Shown here: piece after piece, positions 1-9,532 of the stretch
Layout: each line of letters starts with the position of its first letter
Numbering within the stretch: the stretch's first letter is position 1
Source: an uncultured Sphingomonadaceae bacterium
GTDB taxonomy: Bacteria > Pseudomonadota > Alphaproteobacteria > Sphingomonadales > Sphingomonadaceae
DNA length: 64,000 nt
Assembly: GCA_947501325.1 (NCBI GenBank)
Contig: CANMVC010000002.1
Span: 930,001-994,000, forward strand
Direction: 5' to 3'
Translations under genes and position numbers: made by a program
The notes under the pieces: model-generated
Told to the model about the DNA's origin: nothing
What the model saw: only the letters and a program-made list of their open reading frames with translations
Database searches by the model: none

Positions 1-423
1 CAGGCCAAGTCCTGGGTCGCGGGTGAAACGACCTACAGTCATGAACCGTCCATCGTTGAGCTAACCACCGACGATCCCTACACTGCTGCGTTCGAGATCA
101 ACGGCAAAGTCCGCAAGGAGGATATTGAGTTGAGCAAAAAAATGATGACCGAGTTCATGACCGACGATCCACCTCGACGTCTGCTGGCGCGCATCAGGAA
201 ACTAGACGGGCTGCAGCCGTCGACGCTTTTTGACGGTCAGATGATTCAAATGAAACGGGAAGCACGAAAACATCTCGATCGCTATGCAATAGTTGGTGGG
301 CCAGAATGGCTACAGCATCTGGCTCGGGCGATGGCACCATTGTTTGATTTTCAAATCCGGACTTTTGAACTGGACGAAGAAGAAAGTGCCTGGGAATGGT
401 TGGAAGAAAAAGTGGCCGCCTGA
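1..423 (+). CDS. SpoIIAA-like (STAS/SEC14) protein, 5' end outside window
   Basis: The frame is open from base 1 and closes with TGA at 421-423, so about 140 C-terminal residues are visible and the true start is missing. The visible part matches the general shape of SpoIIAA-like proteins: an acidic beta segment (AAFEINGKVRKEDIE), a helical middle, the stretch YAIVGGPEWLQHLARAM, then a beta strand and an acidic tail. Such proteins are small soluble lipid- or regulator-binding folds of mostly unknown role and often sit in stress islands, which agrees with the GSP17M-like and nitroreductase genes that follow. A TTG at 130 could serve as an internal start, but the upstream codons read as normal protein, so I treat the gene as truncated. 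Family call is moderately sure; function is not known. Confidence 0.7.
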   Translation, partial: QAKSWVAGETTYSHEPSIVELTTDDPYTAAFEINGKVRKEDIELSKKMMTEFMTDDPPRRLLARIRKLDGLQPSTLFDGQMIQMKREARKHLDRYAIVGGPEWLQHLARAMAPLFDFQIRTFELDEEESAWEWLEEKVAA

Positions 424-747
424 GTCCGAAATTACGAACATTTTCAACCTGAAACGCTGTTAGGCGCAGTAGATTTCTGCTTGTGTATGGTTCGGCATTC
501 AGATGAGGAATTAAATAGCGTCAAAGTCCAAAACATCACGTAAGCGGACATTAGAGCTTTGTCGCTTTTGACAGAAAAATTGAATTGATAGGTCCTGCCG
601 GCACTCTAATCGCTTTAAAAAAGACAGAGTCAGCAATGAAGCTGTAACCCCCGACCTGTTTTTGATGTGTTTGTTGGTTCGCAAGCGGATATCAAAGCGC
701 TGATAGAAAGTCCCCCGGAAATATTCAGCAGCAATAGTACCCGCTAT
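424..747. other. Intergenic, no gene seen
   Basis: This 324-base stretch lies between two convergent genes. I see no start with a ribosome binding site, no tRNA and no strong hairpin with a T-run in it. Short AT-rich tracts are present, but nothing I can name. Confidence 0.5.
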
Positions 748-1734
748 TCATTGACCTGTTTCAATTTCAGATATTGCGAGATTGATTTCTTGTAGTCGAT
801 CGCCAGATCGTGACCCCGGCATGCCTTCATTCGATGCCATTTCCAGTTCCCTCTCGTCATAGGCCCAACGCTTGAGAAGCTCGATCTTGATATTATCCGG
901 CAATGATGTTCCCATGAGCTTGTCCGGCGTTTCAAATGTCCCAGCTGGATCGGCCAATGCATGTCCTGGATCAATGTTATGGTCGTTAATTTGTGTACGC
1001 ATTATTTCGAGATAGATACGTCGATCAATATAGGCTTTGATCTCATCTTCACTCGAGAAGACTTTGCCGAACACATAATATTCACGGTCGTTGGCCCGAA
1101 CATAATTTTCGCCGCGGTAGAGCAGCCGCGCGTCATCAAGGGAATTGGTCGCATAATGATCTGCAAGCTTCTGCTGTTCATTTGGTAGGCCGTGGACATG
1201 TACATCATCGCCAGAATGCGCGGTCAATATTCTGGTTGCTCTGTGCTCATCAGCTTCGTCCCAAGTGCGAACCCAAAGCAATAGACCGCCTTTGCGCAGT
1301 TGTGCTTCAATATAGTCAGCGTGACGCTGTCCAAGGACGCGTGCAATAATTTTGCCGATCACGCCTCCGGCCCCGCCACCAATCGCTCCTGCCAGGATCG
1401 CTGCACTGATTGCTCCCCCTGATGCAACGATCGGGATAAACGTTGCCAGGGCACCGACATACAATAGTCCGCCAATGACCCCGCCCTCCGCATCACCCAT
1501 CGATTCAGTGGAAATGTAAGCAGTGGTTGGAACAGCGGTACTATCTTCCAATACCGTCACTGGAGTAAAGGTGTGTCCAAAGTTTTCCCGTATCACTTTA
1601 TTTGAAGCAAGCAGACTGAGATCGGCCCTGTCAAAACCGTGGGTGAGCAAGTCATCGACCGCTGCTTGCAGAGTTTCTTCAGTATGAAAGACACCAACCG
1701 CTTCTCTGACCGTTCGAACTGGTATATCAACCAT
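748..1734 (-). CDS. GSP17M-like general stress protein with glycine-zipper segment
   Basis: The 328-residue product starts at ATG 1734 (MVDIPVRTV), because GGAAGG lies 9 bases upstream. A TTG six codons earlier has no such site. Residues about 12-45 (VGVFHTEETLQAAVDDL, then GFDRADLSLLAS) match the N-terminal domain of general stress protein 17M/YflT. Residues about 80-135 are glycine-, alanine- and isoleucine-rich, typical of a glycine zipper that inserts in or lies on membranes. The C-terminal half is polar and ends in a helix rich in charged residues. The family is stress-induced, of unknown biochemistry. The neighbourhood of nitroreductase, ADH and P-ATPase genes suggests low-oxygen or envelope stress. 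No FNR-type box is visible upstream. Confidence 0.65.
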   Translation of the reverse strand: MVDIPVRTVREAVGVFHTEETLQAAVDDLLTHGFDRADLSLLASNKVIRENFGHTFTPVTVLEDSTAVPTTAYISTESMGDAEGGVIGGLLYVGALATFIPIVASGGAISAAILAGAIGGGAGGVIGKIIARVLGQRHADYIEAQLRKGGLLLWVRTWDEADEHRATRILTAHSGDDVHVHGLPNEQQKLADHYATNSLDDARLLYRGENYVRANDREYYVFGKVFSSEDEIKAYIDRRIYLEIMRTQINDHNIDPGHALADPAGTFETPDKLMGTSLPDNIKIELLKRWAYDERELEMASNEGMPGSRSGDRLQEINLAISEIETGQ

Positions 1735-2130
1735 TGTAGATATTCCTTCCAAAGTTTTCCGCTAGCGTATCAACTGGCCTGCAACCTTGCTGCACAGCGT
1801 TCGAAAGCAGGCTTGTGGCATAAGGTTGAAGCATTTCTGAGCCGCGCCTTGGCCGCCACTATCATTTCAAATGGCCATAATATTGTCTTCTATCTTGTTG
1901 AAGATATCTCTGGCGTTCATTTCACCAAAGAAAGTCAAGGATCCTACAACCATAGCGTTTCATCAATCAGTAAAAGTCCTTAAAAACCTTTGCCACAATG
2001 CCTGCGCTAAATGAGTATCGTGGAGAATACGTAGTTACAATGTAACCGGATTACTGTGTGTTGAATGAGCGTTGGTTTGATGAAGCCATTTACTCCACCA
2101 ATTTAATGACACCAGCACGGAGACCGTGAC
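1735..2130. promoter_or_regulatory. Divergent promoter region with 13-bp palindrome
   Basis: This 396-base gap separates the stress protein (minus strand) from the alanine-rich protein (plus strand). It has no convincing ORF. At 2034-2046 lies GTTACAATGTAAC, a perfect palindrome with a one-base centre, about 85 bases before the plus-strand start, preceded by TACGTAG at 2028-2034. It could be an operator; no named consensus fits. Confidence 0.35.
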
Positions 2131-2718
2131 ATGAAAATCAATATACCCGCCATTGGCACACTGCTTGCTGTCTCTATCGCTGGCTATGGTTGCTCTGAAG
2201 AACCTGAAAACGGCCTAACCGATACAGAAGCCGCAAGTGTGGCCCGGGAGAGCCTCGATAGTGTCGGACAGGATGCTCAAAAAGCAACCGCTGAAGCGCT
2301 GGAATCCGCAAAAATGGCTGTTATAGCTAGCAAGTTGGCAGTCTGTTCTGAGGTCCAAAAGGACAAGGAAGCTGCAGCACAAATGGCGTCAAACGCTGAG
2401 GCTGCGGCTATCAAAGCACAAACAGATATCAAGATTGCCAACGCGGAACTTGGTGAAGCGATAGATGAAAATGCGCTAAAGGCTGAAAAGCTTGCGGAAA
2501 TCGCAGTAACGGAAACGCGCAACGCAGCACAGAAAACGGTCGAATCCGTGGAAACGGGTGTGCAATCCGATTTGGCCGCCGCCAAAGCTGCCGCTCTTGA
2601 TGCGCAGAAGGCCGCTATCAAGGCAGCAACAGCCGCTGCGGATGCAAGCAAAGCTGCAGCGGCCGCTGCGAAGGAATCCTGGCAAAAGGAAATGGCAGAA
2701 ACCAGTCAGGATGGATAG
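2131..2718 (+). CDS. Alanine-rich coiled-coil envelope protein, probable lipoprotein
   Basis: This 195-residue protein begins with a short secretion signal (MKINIPAIGTLLAVSIAGYG followed by Cys-21). The residues before the cysteine (GYG) are a weak lipobox, so lipoprotein status is uncertain. From about residue 35 to the end the chain is an almost pure Ala/Lys/Glu helix with heptad-like spacing (for example AAAKAAALDAQKAAIKAAT), giving a long amphipathic rod in the periplasm. A GGAGA lies about 9 bases before the ATG. I do not recognise a family with a known function; low-complexity alanine rods of this type resemble Lpp-like spacer or stress-induced envelope proteins. The palindrome at 2034-2046 is upstream. 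Confidence 0.55.
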   Translation: MKINIPAIGTLLAVSIAGYGCSEEPENGLTDTEAASVARESLDSVGQDAQKATAEALESAKMAVIASKLAVCSEVQKDKEAAAQMASNAEAAAIKAQTDIKIANAELGEAIDENALKAEKLAEIAVTETRNAAQKTVESVETGVQSDLAAAKAAALDAQKAAIKAATAAADASKAAAAAAKESWQKEMAETSQDG

Positions 2719-2794
2719 GCGATCAGAAAGCTCGGGTTTTGTCCACATGAAGCGAACATCGGGTTTATGGTCAGATTGACCTGTTTCTTGATAA

Positions 2795-3892
2795 TCAGAT
2801 CTCCAACACCGCGTCAACTGGGCGTCGGAGCGACATTGGCATTGTTGGCCCATAACCAAAGCGCATGATGATATTGGGCCGCCGCTTCGGCGTTCCAACC
2901 AAGGCCGCCAGTTCCGGACGCAGTTTTAGGACTTCAACGGGCTGATTTATATACGCCTGCTTCAACCCCAGAGCGGTCGCCTGCAAAGCAAACCTTTGGC
3001 AGGCGCGGCCTGCTTGCACCCAATGTTCCGGATCATCTTTCTCTCCAACAAATACCGCAATGCCAGCAGAACCGTCAATCTGGCGGGCATATTTGTCGTT
3101 CTCCGCATTTTTCTGGAATAGCAGATCAAACATCCGCCGCCCGAGCCAGCTTGGCAAAGCGGGATTACCACTGCTCGCCCCAAACAGACCATCGCGCTTT
3201 CCCATCGCATCATTGGGATTGAAGCGGATCCAATGCTTCAGTTCGTCAACGAATCCCTTGTCCTCCATCTGCAAGCTATTCCCAGCGATCACCAAATCCC
3301 GAATACGGTTCATTTGCATTCTGTCGGTTATCAGGATCGTTGCGACGCCAGGAATCTGCGATGCAGAGGACAGCACAGCCAGATCGGTAGTGCTTACAGA
3401 CCTGCCATCATAGTCTGTTCTGGTCGATTGCCTTTTGGTAATAGCCTCAAACAGGGATGAGCGGTCTTCCCCGCCTGCCACCGTATCGACCACAACTTTT
3501 CCGTTTTCAGCCGAATCAAAGCGAAGCTCGCTCGTGCGATTGGCGGATGTGCATGCAATCATCAGATTTTCGGCAGCGCAGCCAAGGCTCGCGAAAAGAT
3601 GATGATCGTCAGGATCAACTACGCTCGTTCTTCGCGTGAAATCCGGTAGAATCTCGAAACTGCCCCCTCGAACGCGAAACTTCCAAGGCTGTGTATTGTG
3701 CCCATTGGCTGCGAGTGTTGCATAACGGATCAGTTCGCGGTCATTTGGTTGCACAGCAAGCGGCAAGCGCAATTGTTTTGCAACTTCCTCATATTCGTCC
3801 ATTGATCCCGTTTGCTTAACTCCGATTGCGGTTGCAGCAACAACTGCGACAATCACAGCCCCGCCGCCAACCAAAAGAGTGCGCCTGTGCAT
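2795..3892 (-). CDS. Acg-type nitroreductase-family protein with N-terminal export/anchor signal
   Basis: The product is 365 residues. ATG at 3892 is chosen because GGGAG stands 9 bases upstream. The N-terminus (MHRRTLLVGGGAVIVAVVAA) is a twin-arginine-like or single-span signal, so the enzyme is probably exported or anchored. The body shows Acg-family nitroreductase features: NGHNTQPWKFRV near residue 65 (FMN-binding loop), TRRTSVVDPDDHHLFASLGC, and a C-terminal FMN-fold segment with GLKQAYINQPVE. Acg (Rv2032) and its paralogues Rv3127 and Rv3131 belong to the M. tuberculosis DosR regulon; their proposed role is to sequester or use FMN rather than reduce nitro compounds, so substrate is left open. 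It is convergent with the alanine-rich gene and divergent from the alcohol dehydrogenase. Confidence 0.75.
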   Translation of the reverse strand: MHRRTLLVGGGAVIVAVVAATAIGVKQTGSMDEYEEVAKQLRLPLAVQPNDRELIRYATLAANGHNTQPWKFRVRGGSFEILPDFTRRTSVVDPDDHHLFASLGCAAENLMIACTSANRTSELRFDSAENGKVVVDTVAGGEDRSSLFEAITKRQSTRTDYDGRSVSTTDLAVLSSASQIPGVATILITDRMQMNRIRDLVIAGNSLQMEDKGFVDELKHWIRFNPNDAMGKRDGLFGASSGNPALPSWLGRRMFDLLFQKNAENDKYARQIDGSAGIAVFVGEKDDPEHWVQAGRACQRFALQATALGLKQAYINQPVEVLKLRPELAALVGTPKRRPNIIMRFGYGPTMPMSLRRPVDAVLEI

Positions 3893-4139
3893 CCGTTTTT
3901 CTCCCGTCAATTATCGGAAAATTGGTTCGATCAGGAATATGCGTTGGTTCTGAATGCACAAATACGTGTTTTAACGGATTTCCTCCGAACACATGGAGCT
4001 TTATGTTTGGCATCCGCTATTGCGCCCGTAGCAGTCAATATACGTCCCATTCTTATATGGATATTTACGAGTATGAGCGTTGATCATTCCTGCCTATTTC
4101 AATTGCAGTTTGAACGTTGAAACCTTGAGGTTGGTTGTC

Positions 4140-5156
4140 ATGCCAAAAAATCCAGAACACTATCGCGCTATGCAACTGGAAAAACCCGGAGAGCCGCTCC
4201 GGAAAATCGCCCAATCGATTTCGGAACTTCACTCGAATGAGATATTTGTCGAGATACTCGCCTGCGGTGTGTGCAGAACTGATTTGCATATTCTGGACGG
4301 CGAGATTCAGGCTACAACCTATCCCATTGTGCCCGGTCATGAAGTGGTCGGGCGTGTTCTAGCAATCGGCAATGAAGTGAGAGGATTCACCCTTGACGAG
4401 CGGATTGGTATTCCATGGCTAGGCCACAGCTGTGGACATTGCAGCTACTGCAAAGACGGTCGTGAGAATTTATGCGACCATCCTGAATTTACAGGCTGCA
4501 CCCGTGACGGTGGTTATGCGAGCCATATTATCGCCAATGCCCAATATTGCTTTGCTATACCAGAGCGGTTTTCTGACGCCGAAGCCGCGCCATTACTTTG
4601 TGCTGGCCTGATCGGCTGGCGGGCCATGCGGATGACAGGAACAGCACAGAAAATCGGCTTCTACGGTTTTGGGGCATCAGCTCATATTATGGCACAGATT
4701 GCAACCTGGCAGGGGCGCGAAATCTATGCGTTTACACAACCTGGAGACACCGAACGACAGGCCTTTGCCCGGGATTTGGGTTGCGTGTGGGTTGGTGGAT
4801 CCGATGAAGCGGCTCCCCACGAGCTGGATGCAGTAATCATATTTGCCCCTGTAGGATCACTTGTTCCCGCGGCCCTCAAAGCTGTTCGCAAAGGTGGCGC
4901 GGTTGTCTGCGCTGGCATTCATATGAGCGATATTCCTGGCTTTCCCTATGCAGACCTTTGGGGCGAACGAAGCATAGTTTCAGTTGCCAATCTTACCCGT
5001 GAAGATGGGACGGAATTTCTGGCCGCAGCCGACAAGTCGGGGATCATTCCGACGGTCGAGACATACCCTCTTTCACAAGCCAACAAGGTGCTGAAAAGGC
5101 TCCGAGATGGACAGATCGATGGGGCTGCCGTGCTGGTTCCAACGCTTGACGCCTGA
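4140..5156 (+). CDS. Zinc-dependent alcohol dehydrogenase (MDR family)
   Basis: The enzyme has 338 residues from ATG 4140, which has TTGAGG about 10 bases upstream; the extra TTG 60 bases earlier adds residues not typical of the family. Catalytic zinc ligands are seen as Cys-45 (ACGVCRTDLH) and His-67/Glu-68 (PGHEVVG). The structural zinc lobe has Cys-98, 101, 104 and 112 (SCGHCSYCKDGRENLC). The Rossmann loop is partly changed (IGFYGFGASAH instead of GxGGxG). It is closest in form to the NAD(P)-linked AdhP-like cinnamyl/propanol-preferring class. It oxidises or forms alcohols in the cytosol, and in this island a role in redox balance during oxygen shortage is plausible. Exact substrate cannot be read from sequence. 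Confidence 0.85.
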   Translation: MPKNPEHYRAMQLEKPGEPLRKIAQSISELHSNEIFVEILACGVCRTDLHILDGEIQATTYPIVPGHEVVGRVLAIGNEVRGFTLDERIGIPWLGHSCGHCSYCKDGRENLCDHPEFTGCTRDGGYASHIIANAQYCFAIPERFSDAEAAPLLCAGLIGWRAMRMTGTAQKIGFYGFGASAHIMAQIATWQGREIYAFTQPGDTERQAFARDLGCVWVGGSDEAAPHELDAVIIFAPVGSLVPAALKAVRKGGAVVCAGIHMSDIPGFPYADLWGERSIVSVANLTREDGTEFLAAADKSGIIPTVETYPLSQANKVLKRLRDGQIDGAAVLVPTLDA

Positions 5157-5178
5157 ACTTTTCCTGTAAGACGATCAC

Positions 5179-6195
5179 TTAGCTTGCGCTCAAATAGACA
5201 ATGTAGGCGTTAACAAGATACACGGTAAAAAGCGCGATGCTGGTCCATCCGACGGTCTGGAACAAACGCGTCTTGGGTCGATAGAGCAAGCCGGCAATCA
5301 CCACGCCGGTCATCACCATCGCCGCCATGGCCGTCGCGACATGAATTGGTGAAGCGGATTCCAGCAGTGGTGCCTTTAGATATAATCCGTCCTCGACCGC
5401 CAGAATGAGAATATTGAACAAGTTGCTGCCCAGCAAATTGGCGATCGCCATATTTACCGATCCCTGCCGCAACGCAGCCAGCGATACCGTCAGTTCCGGC
5501 AAGGAGGTCGCCGCAGCGACAAATATCGTCCCCATGAAACCGCGCCCAATAGCCATCCGATCCGCAATCTCGGCACCAATGACGGGAAGCAGCGATCCGC
5601 CGATCAATATGGCTATGGCTGCATAGGCAACCGTTTTTTGGGCTTCGCTTAGGGATTGTTCAGGCTGTTCTTTTGCCGTTTCCAATGCCGCACTCTCTCT
5701 GACCTTGGCTTCGTAATTGTAAATGGCTCGGGTCGCGATGATATAAAGACCGATAATCACAAAAGAGGCGACGCCCAAATGCCCGATGGACGGATTAATC
5801 CCAAACCCACCGACCATGATGGTCAACCCGGCAAAGCCGATTAGCATGATCCCGAAGCCAGCGGACAATATATGCGCTTGCCGGGCCTGACGATAGACGG
5901 ATTCCCCGCGAACGGCGAAGTCGAGAACAACCAACATGACAAGATTGAACACACAGCTGCCAAATACAGCGCCAACGGCGATGTCGGGTGCATTTGCCAA
6001 TGTGACAGAAGACACGCCCGCTGCAAGCTCAGGCAAAGATGTAATCGAGGCGAGTAAAATCAATCCGACCCATTCGTCAGAAAGACCCTTTTTGGCCGCG
6101 ATAATCTCCGCATTCCGCGTTAATCGCGGACCTGCTGCGAGTATCAACATCGCACTCAAACCGAACAGGACCCAACAGAAGATCAGGACAATCAT
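5179..6195 (-). CDS. Calcium/sodium antiporter, CaCA family (YrbG-like)
   Basis: The 338-residue protein has about ten hydrophobic spans in two homologous halves. Each half holds an alpha repeat: SITSLPELAAGVSSV near residue 55 and AATSLPELTVSLAALRQGS near residue 230, the latter followed by NLLGSNLFNILILA. These are the Ca2+/cation-binding signatures of the CaCA superfamily. Its ATG overlaps the stop of the upstream P-type ATPase as ATGA (6192-6195), so the two are translated as a coupled pair. Together they suggest a Ca2+ (or other divalent) export unit in the inner membrane. Ion preference is inferred from family. Confidence 0.85.
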   Translation of the reverse strand: MIVLIFCWVLFGLSAMLILAAGPRLTRNAEIIAAKKGLSDEWVGLILLASITSLPELAAGVSSVTLANAPDIAVGAVFGSCVFNLVMLVVLDFAVRGESVYRQARQAHILSAGFGIMLIGFAGLTIMVGGFGINPSIGHLGVASFVIIGLYIIATRAIYNYEAKVRESAALETAKEQPEQSLSEAQKTVAYAAIAILIGGSLLPVIGAEIADRMAIGRGFMGTIFVAAATSLPELTVSLAALRQGSVNMAIANLLGSNLFNILILAVEDGLYLKAPLLESASPIHVATAMAAMVMTGVVIAGLLYRPKTRLFQTVGWTSIALFTVYLVNAYIVYLSAS

Positions 6196-8852
6196 TTCAA
6201 CCGCTCGGTCAATATATCCCTGCGGCTGCTAAGGGAGCCGCCGTAGCGTATCAATTTCCAGATTTCAGATATGATCAATCCGGCAAGGGAAATCAGAAAA
6301 CAGATAGCTAGTTCGTTGGCACTAAGCGGCGAGACATGAAAGAGTTGCTGACCGGTTGGTGTGTAAATAATGACCAGATGCAGGGCAGCACTGATTAGAA
6401 TAGTTGCTATCAAGAATGGATTTCGAAAAGGATTTGATTGAAAAATCGATCGTTTCTCCGACCTTACAGCAATTGCCTGACCCAATTGCAGAAATGTCAG
6501 GACAGTAAACACCATGGTTTGCCAATTATCTTTGTCGTTGACCAATGACCAATATTGCAAGCCCAGGGTTACGGTGGCCATAAAGCCGCCATAAAACAGG
6601 ATATGCCTCCATAGATCCCGATCGAAAACTCCTTGCTCCGGCGGGACCGGCGGTCGATTCATTACATCCGGTTCTGCTCTCTCAGCGGCAAGAGCAATAC
6701 CTGGCAACCCGTCGGTAACGAGGTTGATCCACAATATTTGAAGCGGCAATAGCGGGAGCGGCAAGCCCAGCAGCGGCGCGAAAAATATCGTCAAAATTTC
6801 CGCCAGATTGCATGCAAGGACATAGCGGATAAATTTGCGGATATTGTCATAGACCCGACGGCCCTCACGCACCGCCCATACGATGGATGCAAAATTGTCG
6901 TCGAGCAGAACCAGATCGGATGCATCCCGGGCTACGTCCGTGCCGATCTTGCCCATGGCGACACCGATATTGGCGCGCGACAACGCAGGGGCATCGTTTA
7001 CGCCATCTCCGGTCATTGCAACAAACTGGTTTTGATCTTGCAACGCCTCCACGATGCGGATTTTTTGCGCAGGATCGACGCGTGCGTAGATTTTTGTACC
7101 AAGAACATGCTGGTCAAATTGGTCGTCAGTCAAACGTGCAAGTTCTGTACCGCTCAGGATTTGATCATTGCTGTCAGCAAGGCCGATTTGCATTGCTATC
7201 GCTCTTGCCGTTTGTGGATGATCACCGGTTATCATAACGGTTTCAATGCCAGCGGCTTTACATGCAGCTATCGCCGCTGCGGATTCTGGCCGGGGCGGAT
7301 CCTGCAAACCGGCCAGACCAATTATCTCGGTATTGTGATCGGTTTCGTCGGAAGCGGGCAATTCGTGTGATGAACGCCGCGCAAAGGCAAGCACACGCAT
7401 CGCTTGGTTTGCCATTGCGTCCGCTTTTTCTTGCCATTCCGCCGAACCGGCCAGCACAATTTCCGGCGCGCCTTTGGTGTAAGCGACATATGATCCGTTG
7501 TCTGAGTGCACCGTAGTCATACGCTTACGAGCCGAGCTGAATGCAAATGTGGCAACCCTGGCTTGGCTTTGTTCCAGCTGTTGCTTTTCATAGCCATTTT
7601 CCAACGCATATTCTGAGAGTGCCAGTTCGGTCGGCTCTCCTTGAAGGGTGGTGTTGTTCTTGTCGTCGCGAGCGCCTTCAACTTCGCTACACAAAGCCAT
7701 GGCGGTGAGAAGCTCACCTCTGTTATCCGTCACGATATCGACAACATGCATCTTATTCTGCGTCAGCGTTCCGGTTTTATCAGTGCAGATATAAGTCACC
7801 GAACCCAGTGTCTCGACGGCAGGTAAGCGCCTGATCAGTGCGTTGTGGCGCGCCATCTTCCGGGCACCGACTGCTAGCAGCACGGTCACAACCGCTGGTA
7901 ATGCTTCGGGCATTGCAGCGACCGCAACGCTGGCAGCTGTCATGAACATGATCAATGGCGGATGACCGCGAAGTAACCCCACCGCAAAAATGATGATGCA
8001 CACAAAAAACGCTGCTATGGCCAATTTCCGGCTAAGCCGTGCGAGCCGCCTTTGTAGAGGCGTTAGCACGGTCTTTCCACTTTGCATCAAAGTTGCGATC
8101 TTACCGATTTCGGTTTTTTTACCTGTTGCAACAATCAGACCGCGCGCTTTGCCACGGCCGACTGCCGTTCCGCCAAATGCCATATTTTTTTGATCGCCAA
8201 GAGGTAAACCCCCATCGCTAAGCGTCTCAGAACTCTTCTCGGTACTTAAGGACTCTCCTGTCAGCGCTGCCTCGTCAATCTCAAGGTCCGTAACATCAGT
8301 CAGACGGATATCCGCAGGCACTTGCCCCCCGGCGTCTATTTGCACCAAGTCACCGACAACCAAATCGCTTGCATTAATGTGCCTTGATTTGCCATCGCGG
8401 ATGACAGTCACACGATGTGGCATCAGCTGTTTCAAAGCGTCTATCGCCCGTCGCGCACGCAGTTCATGAAAGACACCAATGGCAGCATTGATTACCAGAA
8501 TGGCGGCAATCATCGCCGCATCACGGGGCTGTCCGGCAATCGCCGCAATCACCGCAGCTACTATCAGAACCATGATCATCGCGTCTTTGAACTGACCTGT
8601 GATCAGGCTTAGGATACCCTGTTTTCGCTGAACCGAGATAACGTTCAGGCCATCATCTGCTAACCTTTTTCTGGCTGCTTCGCTCGTCAATCCGGTGTGC
8701 AAATTGCTGCCGAGTTCACGCGCAGCCACGTCCGTAGAAATTGTCGTCCAAGCAGGTACCGAAGACAGATCAGGAGCATCAGCCGAAAGCGGGCGGCGAC
8801 CGAACAGTCTGCCAATCCGCCAGTTGCGTCCTGGAAGATAGTCGTCAGCCAC
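6192..8852 (-). CDS. P-type cation-transporting ATPase, Ca2+ (P2A/CtpF-like)
   Basis: From GTG 8852 (AAGGA 10 bases upstream) the product is 886 residues, usual for P2 ATPases; a longer frame to 8954 has no ribosome site. The actuator motif TGES is at 198-201, the TM4 ion motif PEALP at 315-319, the phosphorylated Asp-358 in DKTGT, and the hinge MTGDGVNDAPA follows. TM5 has CNLAEILTIFFAP (acidic residue as in SERCA Glu-771) and TM6 has NLVTDGLPG, so Ca2+-type ligands are kept. The N-terminus matches the cation ATPase N domain. M. tuberculosis CtpF, a DosR regulon member, is of this type. It is translationally coupled to the CaCA antiporter. Confidence 0.87.
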   Translation of the reverse strand: MADDYLPGRNWRIGRLFGRRPLSADAPDLSSVPAWTTISTDVAARELGSNLHTGLTSEAARKRLADDGLNVISVQRKQGILSLITGQFKDAMIMVLIVAAVIAAIAGQPRDAAMIAAILVINAAIGVFHELRARRAIDALKQLMPHRVTVIRDGKSRHINASDLVVGDLVQIDAGGQVPADIRLTDVTDLEIDEAALTGESLSTEKSSETLSDGGLPLGDQKNMAFGGTAVGRGKARGLIVATGKKTEIGKIATLMQSGKTVLTPLQRRLARLSRKLAIAAFFVCIIIFAVGLLRGHPPLIMFMTAASVAVAAMPEALPAVVTVLLAVGARKMARHNALIRRLPAVETLGSVTYICTDKTGTLTQNKMHVVDIVTDNRGELLTAMALCSEVEGARDDKNNTTLQGEPTELALSEYALENGYEKQQLEQSQARVATFAFSSARKRMTTVHSDNGSYVAYTKGAPEIVLAGSAEWQEKADAMANQAMRVLAFARRSSHELPASDETDHNTEIIGLAGLQDPPRPESAAAIAACKAAGIETVMITGDHPQTARAIAMQIGLADSNDQILSGTELARLTDDQFDQHVLGTKIYARVDPAQKIRIVEALQDQNQFVAMTGDGVNDAPALSRANIGVAMGKIGTDVARDASDLVLLDDNFASIVWAVREGRRVYDNIRKFIRYVLACNLAEILTIFFAPLLGLPLPLLPLQILWINLVTDGLPGIALAAERAEPDVMNRPPVPPEQGVFDRDLWRHILFYGGFMATVTLGLQYWSLVNDKDNWQTMVFTVLTFLQLGQAIAVRSEKRSIFQSNPFRNPFLIATILISAALHLVIIYTPTGQQLFHVSPLSANELAICFLISLAGLIISEIWKLIRYGGSLSSRRDILTERLK

Positions 8853-8887
8853 CCTGTTTTCCTTTTTAGAGTCGTGCCTTCCGAAAA

Positions 8888-9409
8888 TCAGGCGTCTCGT
8901 TGTTCGACCTCGGCAACCATGACGACATAGTTTTTGCCATAAACTTTCGCACATTTGGGACAGGTAGTATAAAATGCATAGATTTCGTCGGGATCAAGGC
9001 CCTTGTCTTCAAGCTCTTCTTCAAAAGCTTTCATCCATTGTGCCGTTTTGCGATACGGGCCTTCAAAGACTTTCGTTTGATACTCTCCGCTCAACTGCAG
9101 CATTTTCTGATCGGGAACATCCTTGGTAACAGCGAAAAGATGTTCTGCAGACCAAGGGGACAAATCCCGGCTCAATACCATTGCGTGTTCATCGTCATGG
9201 GCATCGGACTGCATAATCGCATCGAATGTCTTGTTGAACACGGAACCCATATTAATCGGTAGGTGCATCAGACTTCTTGTCTTTGCCCGTACAAAGGGCT
9301 TGGTTTCAAAATGGAGCGATTGATCGTCCCAACCTTCCGGTTTGAAACGCGGGCAACATTCTGTCGGATTGTCGCTCTGATCATAAAAGGGCGTTTCGTT
9401 CGTCTGCAT
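8888..9409 (-). CDS. Conserved hypothetical protein with CxxC motif
   Basis: The start at ATG 9409 (MQTNETPFYDQ) has GGAGG only 4 bases upstream; a longer version from 9496 would add a hydrophobic leader but lacks a ribosome site. The 173-residue product is acidic and soluble. Visible features are a CC pair near residue 17 (ECCPRFKPEGWDD) and a late CxxC (YTTCPKCAKVYGKN), together a possible metal or redox centre, and a basic strand (KTRSLMHLPINMG). I recall similar proteins in low-oxygen gene islands of proteobacteria but can name no activity. It ends 35 bases before the GTG of the P-type ATPase and may lead that operon. Confidence 0.6.
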   Translation of the reverse strand: MQTNETPFYDQSDNPTECCPRFKPEGWDDQSLHFETKPFVRAKTRSLMHLPINMGSVFNKTFDAIMQSDAHDDEHAMVLSRDLSPWSAEHLFAVTKDVPDQKMLQLSGEYQTKVFEGPYRKTAQWMKAFEEELEDKGLDPDEIYAFYTTCPKCAKVYGKNYVVMVAEVEQRDA

Positions 9410-9532
9410 AAAGCCTCCAGCAAGCAGGCAAATTATTAGACACAACATCAAGAAAACATACGTAAACACCCTGATATTCCAGCAGCGACCCCACATGTAT
9501 TTTTATTGTTGATTTCATCCTGGGACCAGAAT

